Below, piece by piece: positions 23,279 through 34,560 of a DNA stretch of 64,000 nt (the first letter of the stretch is position 1; each line of letters starts with the position of its first letter). The translations under genes and the position numbers were made by a program. The stretch is from assembly GCF_023898315.1 (NCBI RefSeq), contig NC_064615.1, positions 734,001,450 to 734,065,449 on the forward strand. Direction: 5' to 3'. Under the pieces are notes generated by a model. That model had not been told where the DNA came from, did no database searches, and saw nothing but the letters and a program-made list of their open reading frames with translations. This stretch comes from Schistocerca nitens. Its lineage: Eukaryota; Arthropoda; Insecta; Orthoptera; Acrididae.

Positions 23279-24190
23279 ACAGGGTGATTATAATTAAACT
23301 TTCAAAACGCTGTAGAAATAACACCACTTCTCCGAATGACGTCAATTTGCAACGGAATAGTATCGGAGAAGAAAAAAGTAGTGTGAAAATTGATCAATAG
23401 ATGGTGCTGTATGTGTCAGAATACATAAATGAAAACACCTGTCATGCGCACGACCCACTGAAGTTGGTATAAACACGCCGGGTACACGGCTTTTCCTTCT
23501 TTCGCATCTGCGACGTACGCCATGATTGTCTCAATGCAGGATGGCTCTCCGTTTGTAAAGCTGTGTTAGAAGAATGATGACTGTGCAAACGTCGCTCTGC
23601 AGAAGTTACGGACACTGAAGGGTTTGAAAATAGGCGCTGGTCCGATGAATGGCATGGGTCTGGAGAAAATGTGCAACCTGGTAGAGGGAGGAAACGAGTT
23701 GATTCGACGTCAGTGCAAGCAGTGGTCACAGCAATGCAGGAGGAGACGAGTGGTGGTGCGCAAACGTGTAGTGGACGGAGAATTGCCCGAACATTGGACA
23801 TACCCGTGAGCACGGTGTGTAAAATCCTATGAAACATTCTTCTTAGCTATCCATTCAAAATTACCCACGTGCAAGAGCTGCTTCCTGTTGACCTGCCAGC
23901 GAGAGAGACCCTTGCTTTAGAATTTCTTGCTCGCATGGTAGTGGACAATGGTTGGCCGTGGAAGATTTTGTGGACAGACGAAGCCCGCTTCCATCTGACA
24001 GTATATGTCAATACCCAGAAGAGTCGTATATGGGCAACGGAAAATCTACATGCAGATCAACCAGTAACACTTCATCCTGAAAAGGTCACTGTGTGGTGCG
24101 GGTTTACGGCATCATTTATTAATGAGGCCACATGTTTTCGGTCCTGTTACCTGTTCTGTCACTAGTAAGCACTACGAGTGTCTTTTGCGC
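23279..24190 (+). mobile_element. Tc/mariner-superfamily relic with CAGGGTG terminus, + strand transposase
   Basis: The left end TACAGGGTGATTATAATTAA is preceded by a TA-type site and resembles the termini of the DD41D-type group also present at 31873. On the + strand, 23860-24130 encodes ...[17 protein letters not shown] and later [20 protein letters not shown] then [12 protein letters not shown], containing the first catalytic Asp (TDEA). The second and third acidic blocks are not readable and no right inverted end is found, so it is a truncated, frame-broken copy. Confidence 0.7.
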
Positions 24191-25361
24191 AACCACGAAA
24201 TTCCAGCTCTCCAATAGCGTGGATGTTTGGATGGGATCACTTTAATGCAAGATAGCTCACGTCAGAACATTGAAAATGTGACGCCACTTCTGCGTGTCGG
24301 TACCATACCCATGACGTCACAAGCCGTTTCCTTTGTCTACGATATCATCGTGCATGCATGGTACCAAGATGCCGATTCACAATATATATGCCGGAGAATC
24401 TTGCTAAATATGGCATAAAGGTGATGTGTCTCACAGATGCACATTCACCATAATTCACCATATTTATATAATGCTTATTTTTATACGAGGAAAGATAGCA
24501 ATGGAGCAACACTATCGGAAGAAGAGAAAACGTTTCAAAAGCCGACACAGTCTGTGATTCGTCTTTCCAAATGTGTATACAGAACAAACAGGAATAGCAC
24601 AGCAGGCAATTGGTTTTTCTCGCTGAATCGTGTAAGGAACTTTTGAAAAACAACTATACATATGTTGAAACTTTAGAATCCAACGATAGAGAAGTTCTGA
24701 AAGAGATTCTTCCCGACACAAAGACAGAAGTTGGCTCAGCTGTTTGTGGCCCCAATAAAGAACTTACACTATAGTCTTTCCTTCAAAAAAAAAAAAGAAA
24801 AGAAAAGTCTAATTCACTTACAATTCTTTCTTCAATGAACCACTCTGCATATACCGATGAAATAAAAAAGGAAAAAAAAACAGAAATTATTAATTCCTAT
24901 AATGTCAAGAAATCTGGTGTAGACGCTTTAGAGATGAAGTGTAGCATACTCATCCAACTACTGAAAGAGGAGGTGTCCACTGGCAGTAGTTTACTTTCTA
25001 GAATCAGTGAGTTCATCAAACGCCTACGTTATGTATTAACGTAAGTCTACAACGCCAGGATTTGAGTTCATGAAGAGCACAGGAATGAGCGTAATCAGAA
25101 GGCATGTACAGAGCAGGCTATAGGTTCCAAACGTACCTGTTGGAATTAGGAAAGAATTTCAAATATTTTGGGCGATCGAAAAAAAAAGAGAAAAATGACA
25201 AGCGAGAAAAGAGAAAAAACTGTCGTTGCTTTCTCTACACTCAACAGAATGACGGCATACAAGTGCGTGAAACGTGATAAACCCAACTGCTTACAGTACT
25301 CCGTGAAAATATGTAAAATACGTGCAGAAAGTTTGTATTTTTTTTCTTTTGTATGTATTGT
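24191..25361. other. Intron 5: no recognised feature
   Basis: About 1.2 kb of AT-rich sequence with an A-rich run at about 24786-24806. The many short frames here show no family resemblance. The beginning may still hold decayed 3' sequence of the preceding transposon. Confidence 0.4.
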
Positions 25362-25834
25362 ATTGTATGTTAACTGGGGACCTAGAAACGAAGGGGAGGC
25401 TCCGTCCCCAACGTAGCAGCAGTGGTCCACAACCCACGACGACTACGGCAGTCCACTTCACCCCTCCGCCGCCCCACACCGAACCCAGGGTTATTGTGCG
25501 GTTCGGCCCCGGTGGACACCCCCCCCCCCCCCCCGGAACGTCTCACACCAGACGAGTGTAATCCCTAATGTTTGCGTGGTAGAGTAATGGTGGTGTACGC
25601 GTACATGGAGAACTTGTTTGCGCAGCAATCGCCATCATAGTGTAGCTGAGGCGGAATAAGGGGAACCAGCCCGCATTCGCCGAGGCAGATGGAAAACCGC
25701 CTAAAAACTATCCACAGACTGGTCGGCTCACCGGACCTCGACCCAAGTCCGCCGGTCGGATTCGTACCAGGGACCAGGCGCTCCTTCCCACTCCGGAAAG
25801 CCGCGCGTTAGACCGCTCGGCTAACCCGGCGAGC
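25362..25834 (-). mobile_element. Long tRNA-headed SINE (second family), minus strand
   Basis: The minus strand starts CTCGCCGGGTTAGCCGAGCG (A-box-like TTAGCCGAGCGG) and continues to a B-box-like GGTACGAATCC. The ~470-bp body includes a C/G homopolymer at about 25520-25534 and ends TAGGTCCCCAGTTAACATAC. It is GC-rich compared with the surrounding intron. Head and internal promoter boxes are those of a tRNA-derived SINE, but the body differs from the main family. Confidence 0.7.
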
Positions 25835-25839
25835 AGTTT

Positions 25840-26585
25840 TTTTCTTTACTTCCCTATATATCAAGCTATTTGAGAAAACACGTCAACTTAACAAACTATT
25901 TTAGAGGAAACAATTACATTTAAGTTGTTCAGTTTTACAGAAGTATAGTGGAGTTTATAAACTATTTCATGAAGAAAATTTTTGCAATTGTTGGATACTG
26001 TAGGGCAAACCATGATTTAAACATGATAAAAATACCAGTATCAATATTTCATCAGTCCTTGAAACTGCTATTTACTTTCGATGTTCACTAAAATGGAAAT
26101 AAATTGCAAAAGTTGGTAATCTTAGTCTCCCAGACTGATGTTACCGTTAGCGCACATTTTTTACATGTTACCAACTAAGGGTTAAATCGTAATGTTTTTG
26201 ATCCACCGTATCCTCAGATTGCCCTCAAAGTGACTGGAATTTTGCTCAGCATCTATGGCATGTTATTTTGGAGATAATGTTCAAAGTAGTTGGTAACTGT
26301 TAGAGAAAGTGTTTCAGTCATTAACGTCGAACTTCTTTGGAACTGCATGGGAAGCGGGCACAGTATCTGATGCTCCCAGTCTGTCAGAAAGTCCTAAACA
26401 ACCAGTACGTGTTACCTGCTGCTCTGATTGTTCTTGAGAAGTGACATAACTGCGTCCGATATTTATTAGGAAGCAACATAACAGCAACAACTTGTAGTCG
26501 TGAGCTAGACTTCCTGATTATGTGTGAAATGCTCCATTTACTGGGAGGTCACATAAACAACAGGAACCTAGCTATCGCATGTTCA
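25840..26585. other. Intron 5: no recognised feature
   Basis: AT-rich DNA between the long SINE and an RTE-like fragment. Confidence 0.45.
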
Positions 26586-26589
26586 ACGG

Positions 26590-27193
26590 AATTACTGTTA
26601 TTTAACTCGTCTAGTAGATTACGAAATGAGACATCGAATGTAATAGATGAGTCAAGTCGAAGTAGAGAGGAAGTACAATGCCGACTGGCAATGACAAGGA
26701 AAGCGTTTCAGAAGAACTGAAATTTGTTAACATCGCATATAAATTTAAGTGTAACAAAGTGTTTTCTAATGGTATTCGTCTAGAGTGTAGCCTTGTACGG
26801 AAGTGAAACATAGACAATCAGTAGTTCAGAACAGGAGCTTCTGAAATACGATGCTACAGAATAATGGTGAAGATTAGGTGGGCAGATCGTGTAACAGATA
26901 AGGAGACACTGATCAAAACAGGAAAAAAGAAATTTATATCACATCTAGACTGAAAACAAGATCGGTTGGCAACACACGTCTTAAGGCAACGAGAAATAAT
27001 CAGTTTAGTATTAAAGGGAGCTGGGAGGGGGGGGAGGGGAGGCGTATAGAGACCAAGGGTTGAAAACAGTAACCAGGTTCATATGGATGTAGGTTGCAGT
27101 AGTTCTTCGGAGATGTAGATGCTTGCACAGGATAGTGTAGAATAGACAGCTGCATCAGACCTGTATTTGCATTGAAGGTCACAACAACATTCA
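26590..27193 (+). mobile_element. RTE-like LINE 3' fragment with its terminal tail
   Basis: On the + strand, 26640-26720 reads SREEVQCRLAMTRKAFQKN, then in shifted frames SVALYGSET and WADRVTDKE. This corresponds to the ...RIAxAKxAF..LLTS..., ALYGSETWT and WTDRVTNEEVL blocks at the C-terminus of insect RTE-like ORFs. The 3' end CTGCATCAGACCTGTATTTG followed by GGTCACAACAACATTC is the family's characteristic terminus with a CAA-type tail. It is frame-broken and 5'-truncated, and ends 110 bp before esterase exon 6. Confidence 0.75.
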
Positions 27194-27302
27194 AAATTAA
27201 TGACTTAACGAAACACTAATGTGTGGTTTACATGTCGTTATGATTAAAGGTACATTGTAGCAAATTAAATGGTTAAGAACGTATCAAAATTATCTGTGAC
27301 AG

Positions 27303-27468
27303 GACAGCAAAACATTGTTCACCTGTGTTTGGGTGCCCAGTGCAGAGCCGGTAAACGATGGGGCTTTTCTGACGGAAGAGCCGTGGACAGCTTTGTCGGA
27401 AGGGCGCTACAATCTGGTTCCCTTCATGGCTGGCAACACTGACCTAGAGCGAGTTGGACACACTCAGC
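27303..27468 (+). CDS. Esterase exon 6 (acidic triad residue, AGNTDLE)
   Basis: Acceptor TCTGTGACAG ends at 27302; donor CAG C|GTAAGT follows 27468. The 166 bases encode DSKTLFTCVWVPSAEPVNDG, AFLTEEPWTALSEGRYN and LVPFMAGNTDLERVGHTQ. PSxEP...AFLTE.P...L..G..N.VPxMAG is the family's central-to-C-terminal landmark. The catalytic Glu fits G-x4-E in AGNTDLE, although the usual following Gly (EG) is Arg here. The start was chosen because phase 0 from exon 5 (LSEE) runs directly into DSKTLF without stops. It is wedged between two RTE-like LINE fragments. Confidence 0.93.
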
Positions 27469-27589
27469 GTAAGTAAAATAAACCTCTCTCATAATTTTAT
27501 TAGATACATAGTTCATTAAAAAATTATATTTGTTAGTGTGGAATATAATTTTAACTTTATTATGTCTTTCCCAAAGATTTAAATTCCAA

Positions 27590-28150
27590 ATGTAGCCTTG
27601 TACAGAAGCGAATGATGGGTGATAAGAAGTTCTCATCAGAGGAAAAAGAGGAGGCTCTGAAACGTTGTTCTACAAAGGAATGCTGAAGACAATTATAGCG
27701 TGTAGGTGGCCGAGTACGAGTTCCGCAACTGGACGGTATTTCGGTGACTTGCATGTTCCTACACAGCTCGTTATTGAGCAGGGGAAATAGTACCTAAAGT
27801 TTAACGTGGAATCCGAATTAATTGTCGGTCCTCGTGACACCCCACATCGTTGAGAGGCGAAGATTAAATTAAATACAGACCGAACACTTCCGTGGTCCGA
27901 AAGCGACCTCTCAGTTACCAGGCACATACATTACCACTAGGCCACCAGTCCCAACAATGATGAAGATTTGGTGGGTTGATCAAATGACTAATGAGGAGAT
28001 ATTGTTATGATACAATTTAAATAAAAGAAGGGATGGTTGATGAGACATATCCTATGGCATCAGCCAACCCTCCACCTCATTATCGTGTGAATTGTATAAG
28101 CATTGGGTAGGTGGGGGGGCTAAAGACTGAAGAAGGAGATCAAGACTGAA
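27590..28150 (+). mobile_element. RTE-like LINE fragment, interrupted by a SINE
   Basis: The sequence around 27594-27690 (TGTAGCCTTGTACAGAAGCG, GCTCTGAAACGTTGTTCTAC, AGGAATGCTGAAGA) corresponds to the same ORF region as the copy at 26770. It resumes after a SINE at about 27953 with ATGATGAAGATTTGGTGGG and ATCAAATGACTAATGAGGAG (W-V-D-Q-M-T-N-E-E block). Thus one LINE fragment was split by a later SINE. It is broken by stops and about 300 bp long without the insert. Confidence 0.65.
27706..27952 (-). mobile_element. tRNA-derived SINE (third family), minus strand, inside the RTE-like fragment
   Basis: On the minus strand the head GACTGGTGGCCTAGTGGTAA is A-box-like, and the body includes ATTCCACGTTAAACTTTAGG and TAGGAACATGCAAGTCACCG. 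The body phrase around TTTAACGTGGA is shared with another copy at about 37960-37985, which defines the family. The B box is degraded. The target duplication is only roughly visible (GCTGAAGACAA and ATGAAGAT). Confidence 0.6.
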
Positions 28151-28234
28151 CTAGAACAAGAACGTTAAACTATATGTTTGTTGCAGCTGCGCTAAAATTT
28201 ATATTGCTTTTTATCTGTTGAAAACTATATAGAA

Positions 28235-28658
28235 CTTGAAACATCCCCTTAGAAAAATTTATAAATTACTGTGCTGGTAAACTTCAACGTTATTTGATTT
28301 TCAAACAGCTGAGCAAAACTGAATGTACTCAGACATTTCTCTCTTTACTTATTCTGATGAACTGTAAACTGACACACAATATTTTTTTTTGCGCAACGCA
28401 ATCTGACTTTAAATCTGACTTTAAATAATCCCTACAAAAGAATGGCCCTGACTAACAATAAACTATACATTTCACGAATCACTTACCTCACAAAAATATT
28501 CGTTACTGAAACTACTGCAATACAGCGTGCGCCAATACTGCCAGCTACATAAAAGATTCTAAATACTGAAGGCACTAACTACTGATAGGCATAGTTAGCA
28601 AATGAAAGATTTTGATAGAGAACAAACAATGTATTTACCTTAATAGAGTTCAAAAGTC

Positions 28659-28724
<66 letters not shown>

Positions 28725-29035
28725 TTCATAACATCCAGTTTTACAAATTTCGTTTTCTGACGGACACACGTCCAGATCGCTCTCAAAACTCTGCCATCCC
28801 TCTCCCAAGATTCACCACTGCTAGCGGCTCACCTTCAACTGCGCAACACTACGCGCTGTTCACATCCAACTGCCCAACACAACAATAGCAAATATTCCAA
28901 CAATGCAGATCAGCCACAGACTGCACACAGCACAGTCAGTGATTTTCATACAGAGCGGTACATGGCGTTGCCAACATAAAAACCTGAACAAACTAAGTCA
29001 GATTCTATATTTCTATTAGGGAGGTGGTAAAAGGT
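28235..29035. mobile_element. Interspersed repeat of unknown class with an internal (TA)n tract
   Basis: A block starting TGAAACATCCCCTTAGAAAA and ending GGCGTTGCCAACATAAAAAC looks like a high-copy non-autonomous repeat that I associate with acridid genomes. It has no protein coding and has a 60-bp TA tract in its centre. I cannot assign it to a transposon superfamily and the boundaries are approximate. Confidence 0.5.
28661..28721. repeat. (TA)n microsatellite
   Basis: About 30 uninterrupted TA units. Self-complementary, so able to form a cruciform or hairpin. Confidence 0.98.
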
Positions 29036-29851
29036 TAGTATACACTAATAAGTGTCTTGTAATTCAACATATTTTTTGTGTTGGAAGTTTTCAGTTCATG
29101 AGCTCTATTCAGTTATCCTGTACAGTGGAAAATTCTTAAGCCGACATATGATCTGAACATCATTTTAGAAAGAATTATAAATTTCGTTATGTTATGTCGA
29201 TTGCAAAATAACTTCTTAATGTTCGAGGGAGTAGGAAACTTTTACTAGCCCTTAACATGGCACAAGAATTTTTTTTTTTTTAGCTTTCACTCGAAGGTAA
29301 CTATGCTATTTCACATGCCGTTTAAGTCTTTAGATACAATATCGAAGATTCTGCCATCAGCATTATTGTTTCTGACCGAGAGACTAACGTAATGAAGAGC
29401 GATGAACTTATATTCTTCAAGATATCTTTTTCATGTTGAATAATTATGGACATCATTATTCTCTCCGAAATTTAGTCGACTGTTGACAACAAATTTCGTG
29501 AGCTAGTGCATGAAACGTGATGCTGTACTTTTAAAACCTACTATTTATGCATTAGTCTACAATATGATCTTGGGGGGGGGGGGGGGGGTGGAATACCAAA
29601 TATTACTTTTGTTGGTCGCTTTTGTGCTGTAGAAACTTGCATCCTTAAAGATGAGCTACTTGATAGTGTAATTATACAACACATTAATCAAAAATGAATC
29701 TTAACTTACAGATTTCTTTCCTCTATGAGACTTGCAAACAGCGTGAGACGTAAAAATGTCTTAAAGGATTTATTTAGCAAACTATAGATTGAGGAGTTTT
29801 ATCATTATGTACACCAATCATTTTAAACACTTTCCCTTAATTTTTACTTTT
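29036..29851. other. Intron 6: no gene; G homopolymer at 29572-29588
   Basis: AT-rich intronic DNA with a 17-G run. Nothing else recognised. Confidence 0.5.
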
Positions 29852-31107
29852 TGGCTGACAGCGGCGGATTTAAAAATTTTGCGCCACTAGGCACACCATA
29901 TTATATGCGCCCCCTTCCCCCAAAAAAAAAAACACGTTTTAAATAATAACTATTACCTGATCACTTCACAATAGCCGTTTTGGGTGGGAGCGCTGTGACC
30001 TGTTTCCGTACTCTGCTATTCATTGTCCTCAAGGATGCATCAGCGGTCTAGTCACGCTCAGTCAAAATATAATATGGTTCCTGAACTGTACTTGGTGTAC
30101 GGCAACGGATAAAACAAACTTAAAACTAATTTTTGTAAACACATTATTCTGGCCAAAGACAACAGAAACGAACACAAGGAAAATAACTTTTCCTTTATGG
30201 CCTAAAAATTCAGCATAGCGGGCAGGATACAATCGATTTTTGTTGTACATTTACTTTTAATATGTTCTTTTACACGAAACCGTTGAAAATGAAAATAAAA
30301 AATTTGTGTTACAATCCTAAAGTTGAAGCGAACATTTCATACATTAGAAATTAATACGTACTTTTACAGAGATGCGTTCAAAATTAAAACTAAACTGTCG
30401 TTTTACGATCTAATAACTAGAATGTGTAGTAGATAAAAAAACACGTTCGCAATTAATACATGAATCTATGGGAAAGCGTAAGAAATGAAAAAGAAACAGA
30501 GATTTCGGTGCAGGAACTAATAACTAAATAAAGACGAACAAACACAGAACTGGATTTGCAATTACATAATTTTACAGACTAGTGTGGAAAATTCAAATTT
30601 GTTTTATAATCTAATAGTTAATGTGTAAAGCGTTAGTGTCTGTGTAGAAATTTGCTGAATAATAAGTGTACATAATACCTTTAATCCATGTAAGGGCTGA
30701 ACAGTTTTGTGCTGCAGCTAATGCTCTCACCATAGCTTTTTCTAACGGTATTAGCAAAGGTTTTACTTATTTATCGACAGAACTGAACTACGTTATTTAT
30801 TAACACTTTTACATCTGAGCGTACTCTCCGATAACGTATACTGCCGCGATAACTATACATTTCAGCAGGCGCCAAGAATACGAATCAGTTGTAATATGCT
30901 ACAGTATCAGTATGACTTGACTGTACAGCGCTGAGCGGCCTGGGTCATTCGGGTATTGTTTAGTGTTGTCGGGGGCCTTCGGTCACGTCTGCAGATAAAC
31001 GAGATAAACAGGTGATTTAATGAACGTGCTCTACTTTATAATAAAAATAAATTAATAATAGTAAATTTTTAAAACTAATATGGATAAACAAACAAGCTCA
31101 CCAGTCA

Positions 31108-31497
31108 TCAAAGTTTGCGTCTGTCTTTGGCGGCAGAAAACTCGTTGATCATATCTTTATAGTTCACACCGTTATCAGTTAGGAGGTTGGCTTCGATGTG
31201 AGGAATGGACAAGGCGTTCAGTCTCTCCTCAGACAACGTAGAATGTAGGTACGACTTCAATCTATTAAGAGCCAAAAACGAGCGTTCTGCTGAGCAATTT
31301 GTGTCACTAATATCAAACGATTTCAAAAGTTCCGCGGAATATACACATTCACTAGGGAAGGAAGGCTCTAAATCTGAGTCATATGATGCTTGGAGCTTTG
31401 CTGTACATTCAGCAATATCGTCAGGTGAACAGTTCTTAAGGTAACTGAAAACTGTGACGGAGTCCAACAGTATTCTACAGGTTCCCTTCCTTTTCAC
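31108..31497 (-). pseudogene. hAT transposase, C-terminal dimerisation domain
   Basis: The minus-strand frame contains SDTNCSAERSFLALNRLKSY, then LHSTLSEERLNALSIPHIEA. The (C/N)xxAERxFSxLKxIKxYLRSTMxxxRLxxLxxLxIE pattern is the hAT dimerisation domain that ends the transposase. The frame stops at 31108 (DRRKL). The overall type, with this ending and the N-terminal NFF segment at 36200, fits the ZMYM/TTF-related hAT group. Confidence 0.85.
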
Positions 31498-31619
31498 TTA
31501 GTCGGCGTACTTATCGAGTACTGGGAGAAATGTTTCGACTCTAAATTTTTCCCTTCCTGTCATAAACACTTCTTCAGTCCGCTTCTTCGTCATCATGAAG
31601 TTTGCGTTTTCGTGATCTT

Positions 31620-31853
31620 TTTATAGTTGCGTTCATAGTCTGTATCAATCACAATCTCCATGGATTTCTTTTCATAATAGTCGAATATGCCAAGAATAGT
31701 TGCAAAAATCCTACAGTAATTCGTATAATTCATGCATTTATAGTTGCGTTCATGGTCTGTATCAATCACAATCTCCATGGATTTCTTTTCGTAATAGTCG
31801 AACATGCCACGAATAGTTGCAAAAATCCTACAGTAATTCGTATAATTCATGCA
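31620..31853 (-). repeat. 117-bp in-frame tandem duplication in the hAT transposase
   Basis: Two adjacent 117-bp units (31620-31736 and 31737-31853) differ at about four or five positions. On the minus strand each encodes 39 residues beginning CMNYTNYCRIFATI and ending ...IDTD.ERNYK. The length of 39 codons keeps the frame. High identity means it arose recently compared with the decay of the other relics. Confidence 0.95.
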
Positions 31854-31872
31854 CTGTTTTAGTGTCAATATA

Positions 31873-33909
31873 CAGGGTGTCCCATTTATCTTGACCACCC
31901 TAAATAACTGTTTATCCAGATGCAAATTACAAAAAGTATTCAAGCAAATGTTCTTTACCCGTCAGGTGGACATCAATCAACATGATTACCTTCGTTGTAG
32001 CTTTGTTTTTAACAAAGATATGAACAGCGGTATGACTTTTTTAAATGGCATCCCGTATTTCTTATTCGGTAATTCATTTCCTCTCCTAAAGTCCTATTGA
32101 AAAATGTATCACAGTGTACCCTTCACTGAAACAGAACGTTATTAATTACATAACACAACATTGACTTTGAGTCCGGAATCACAAACTCATCCACTTGCTG
32201 GAGTTGTCAGAAAACAAATGTAAACCAAGTCAAGACATAACACAAAATTGACTTTGCCTCTCCTGTACCTTTGCCCACGAGTAGAACATTCAAAGGTGCT
32301 CAATGGTGACCCCGGACACCGATACACTGGTGCACTCGTTGAATGAAAGAATATTTTCTGCTTCCAGTGTTGCCTGCTGAAGAGAATTGCAAGCAAGCAC
32401 GATACGTTCCTGCATGTCCTCTGGAGTTGTTGGAGTATCGCGAAAGACAACGTCTTTTATGCATCCTCAAAGAAAAAAATCTAAACTATTTAAATCAGGA
32501 GACCTAGCAGGCCAAGTAACTGTTCCTCCTCGACCAATCCATCTGGCAGAATACCTTCGGTTCAGAACACAACCTGCACGCAAGACATTATGTGCTGGAC
32601 ATCCATTGTATTGCCACCACATAAGCATTCTGGTTCTTAGCGGCACTTCATCCAGAAGAGAGGAAAATTCGTCTCTGGAAGTTGGCATACACTGTTCCAT
32701 TTAGACAACAATTTATGAAATAAGGGCCAATAATTGTAATACCAGGCACCCCACACCAACTCTCCACTGAGGCTCATGTTCCACCTGTGTAAGCCATCGT
32801 GGGTTGTCGCTGGACCAATAATCCATGTTCCTTGTATTTCCCTGTCCTTTGTTTGAGAAGGAACATTCATCGGTACATATAACACTGGAGAAGAAGTTCA
32901 GGTTGGCGAGGATTTTCTGCTGTGCCCATTGACAGAACTGTACGCGATTCTGGAAATCATTCACAAGCAATTCTTGATGTAGTTGTACATGGTAAGGATG
33001 GAACCGGTGACGTGTAAGAATATTATGTACACTGGTTTTAGGAATGTCAGTCTCGTGTCAAAGCTGTCGTGTGCTCACATGTGGATTCATAGCAACGGAA
33101 GCGAGAACAGTAACTTCGGCAGCTTAGTCTGTGCGAGTAATACGACGATTACATTGTCGTGGGTTGCAACTTCCCCTTTCCTGAAGCGTCGCAACAAGAC
33201 AAGAAAACACCCGTCGGGAAGGTGGGTTCTTGTCAGGATATCGCTCTCTGCACACTTCCGCTACCTTCAACAACAGCAACAACAACAACAATAAAAAAAC
33301 GATATGTCGATGCAGTTTGTAGGAAGGACAGCCTTCACTGTATGCCTACTCTACACAAACGTATTTAAAAGGACTAAACTACTGTAATAAATGTACCTGT
33401 ACATAAGAAAACAGCATTGCAATTACTGTTATATTAACTTACATTCCCAACAGATAAGAATTATTTCTATCTTCTCTTTGTTGGTGTACATTCTACTCAC
33501 ACAACTCTTCAACTGACGATGGTAGACGGAATCACTGGTGAGCATTGTATTTATGTTTATATTTGTCCCCTGTCAACGTCAGCTCATGGATGTGTTCCAT
33601 TACCCCCAGTACCTGCATTAAGCGCTGGGAGCGTCAATGCCAATGTTGGGTTAGTAATTAATAACGTTGTGTTTCAGTGAATGGTTCACTGTGATACATT
33701 TTTGGATAGGTCTTTAGGAGAGGAAATGAATTACCGAATAAAAATTACCGGGTGTCATTTTAAAAAAGTCATACCGCTGTTCATATCTTTGTAAGAAACA
33801 AAGCTACAAGAAGGCAATCATCGGGTAAAGAACATTTGCTTGAAACATTTTGTAATTTGCATCTGGATAAACAGTTATTTAGGGTGCTCAAGATAAATGG
33901 GACACCCTG
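31873..33909 (-). mobile_element. Tc/mariner-superfamily (DD41D spacing) element with ~250-bp inverted repeats, inside the hAT
   Basis: The ends CAGGGTGTCCCATTTATCTT (31873) and its inverted copy ending at 33909 are flanked by TA on both sides (31871-31872 and 33910-33911). The inverted repeats extend inward for about 250 bp: the phrases GTTTATCCAGATGCAAATTA and GGTATGACTTTTTTAA recur inverted on the other side. Total 2037 bp. The transposase lies on the minus strand between them. A CAA microsatellite lies at 33270-33291. Confidence 0.88.
32390..33000 (-). pseudogene. Transposase of the DD41D-type element, frame-broken, second Asp lost
   Basis: The minus strand reads, in successive frames, NFFSSVICTDECSFSNKGQG with NMDYWSSDNPRW, then MWWQYNGCPAHNVLRAG and RWIGRGGTVTWPARSPDLNS followed by LDFFL. 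The TDE block supplies the first acid. In the second block the expected QDG is QYNG, so the second catalytic Asp is Asn. Counting from that residue to the Asp of SLDFFL gives 41 intervening residues, the DD41D spacing. At least one frameshift (about 32700-32710) separates the blocks. Not functional. Confidence 0.82.
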
Positions 33910-34136
33910 TACACACTTGGAATTTCAGATTTACACTATTAAATCTCTGGAATATATCGTTCTAAACTGTCATCATGATAACGTTTCTAGTCTGCTGAGT
34001 TGATTCAATAAAGCTGAAACCACATCTCTCACAAGCAGTTTTCAAGCGTTTATTGGCTGTATGTGAGGGCATTGATAATGCCCGCCCAGTTTCCATACAG
34101 ACTTACACATGCTTTCTCTCTTGCTGACCAACGTGT

Positions 34137-34560
34137 TTATGATAAACTTTTTACCGTTTTGCTTCCTCGTTTAATAAAAGAAAGAAGTTTATCCCAGCGC
34201 TGGGTAGAAACAGAGAAAAAATTATAAAGGTCTTGCACTGCATTGAAAAATGAACATGCTTCCCAACAACAGCTTGCAGCACTAGTGCCGACTAAATTCA
34301 AAGATTGTGCTGCACAAGCCACATAATGCGCTTTCGGATTTCGTTCTTCTACTACTAACCAGTGAAGGTTTCTGACATATTGCTTGCGTTGTCATATGAC
34401 TGGCCTCTACAGCCAGTAATATCAATGGAATTTGTAGACAGGACTTTTAGTACGGCCTCAGCTAAGTTTTCGGACTTGTGTCCCGGGTTTGGTGAAAACA
34501 GAAGAAAATGGTCAACAGGTTCACCATTCTCGTTCACACATCTTAATATGAAAGATAATT
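34137..34560 (-). pseudogene. hAT transposase, central fragment
   Basis: On the minus strand, 34537-34355 reads MNENGEPVDHFLLFSPNPGH, then KVLSTNSIDITGCRGQSYDN and ASNMS. RCVxxxGxxxExFL...GKxxxxL...L...GLD...CRGQxYDxAxxMSG is the central catalytic region of ZMYM1/DUF4371-type hAT transposases, with the Asp in SYDNA. From 34322, in a shifted frame, comes MACAAQSLNLVGTSAASCCW and STQRWDKLL (CxxHxLNL.....F...QxxYxFFSxSxxRWxxL). The His of the usual C/H-SLNL is not preserved (AAQSLNL). Confidence 0.8.

Noticed and set aside
31602-31862. Plus-strand frame with two similar halves as a repeat protein
   Set aside because: It is the antisense of the duplicated 117-bp segment of the hAT transposase.
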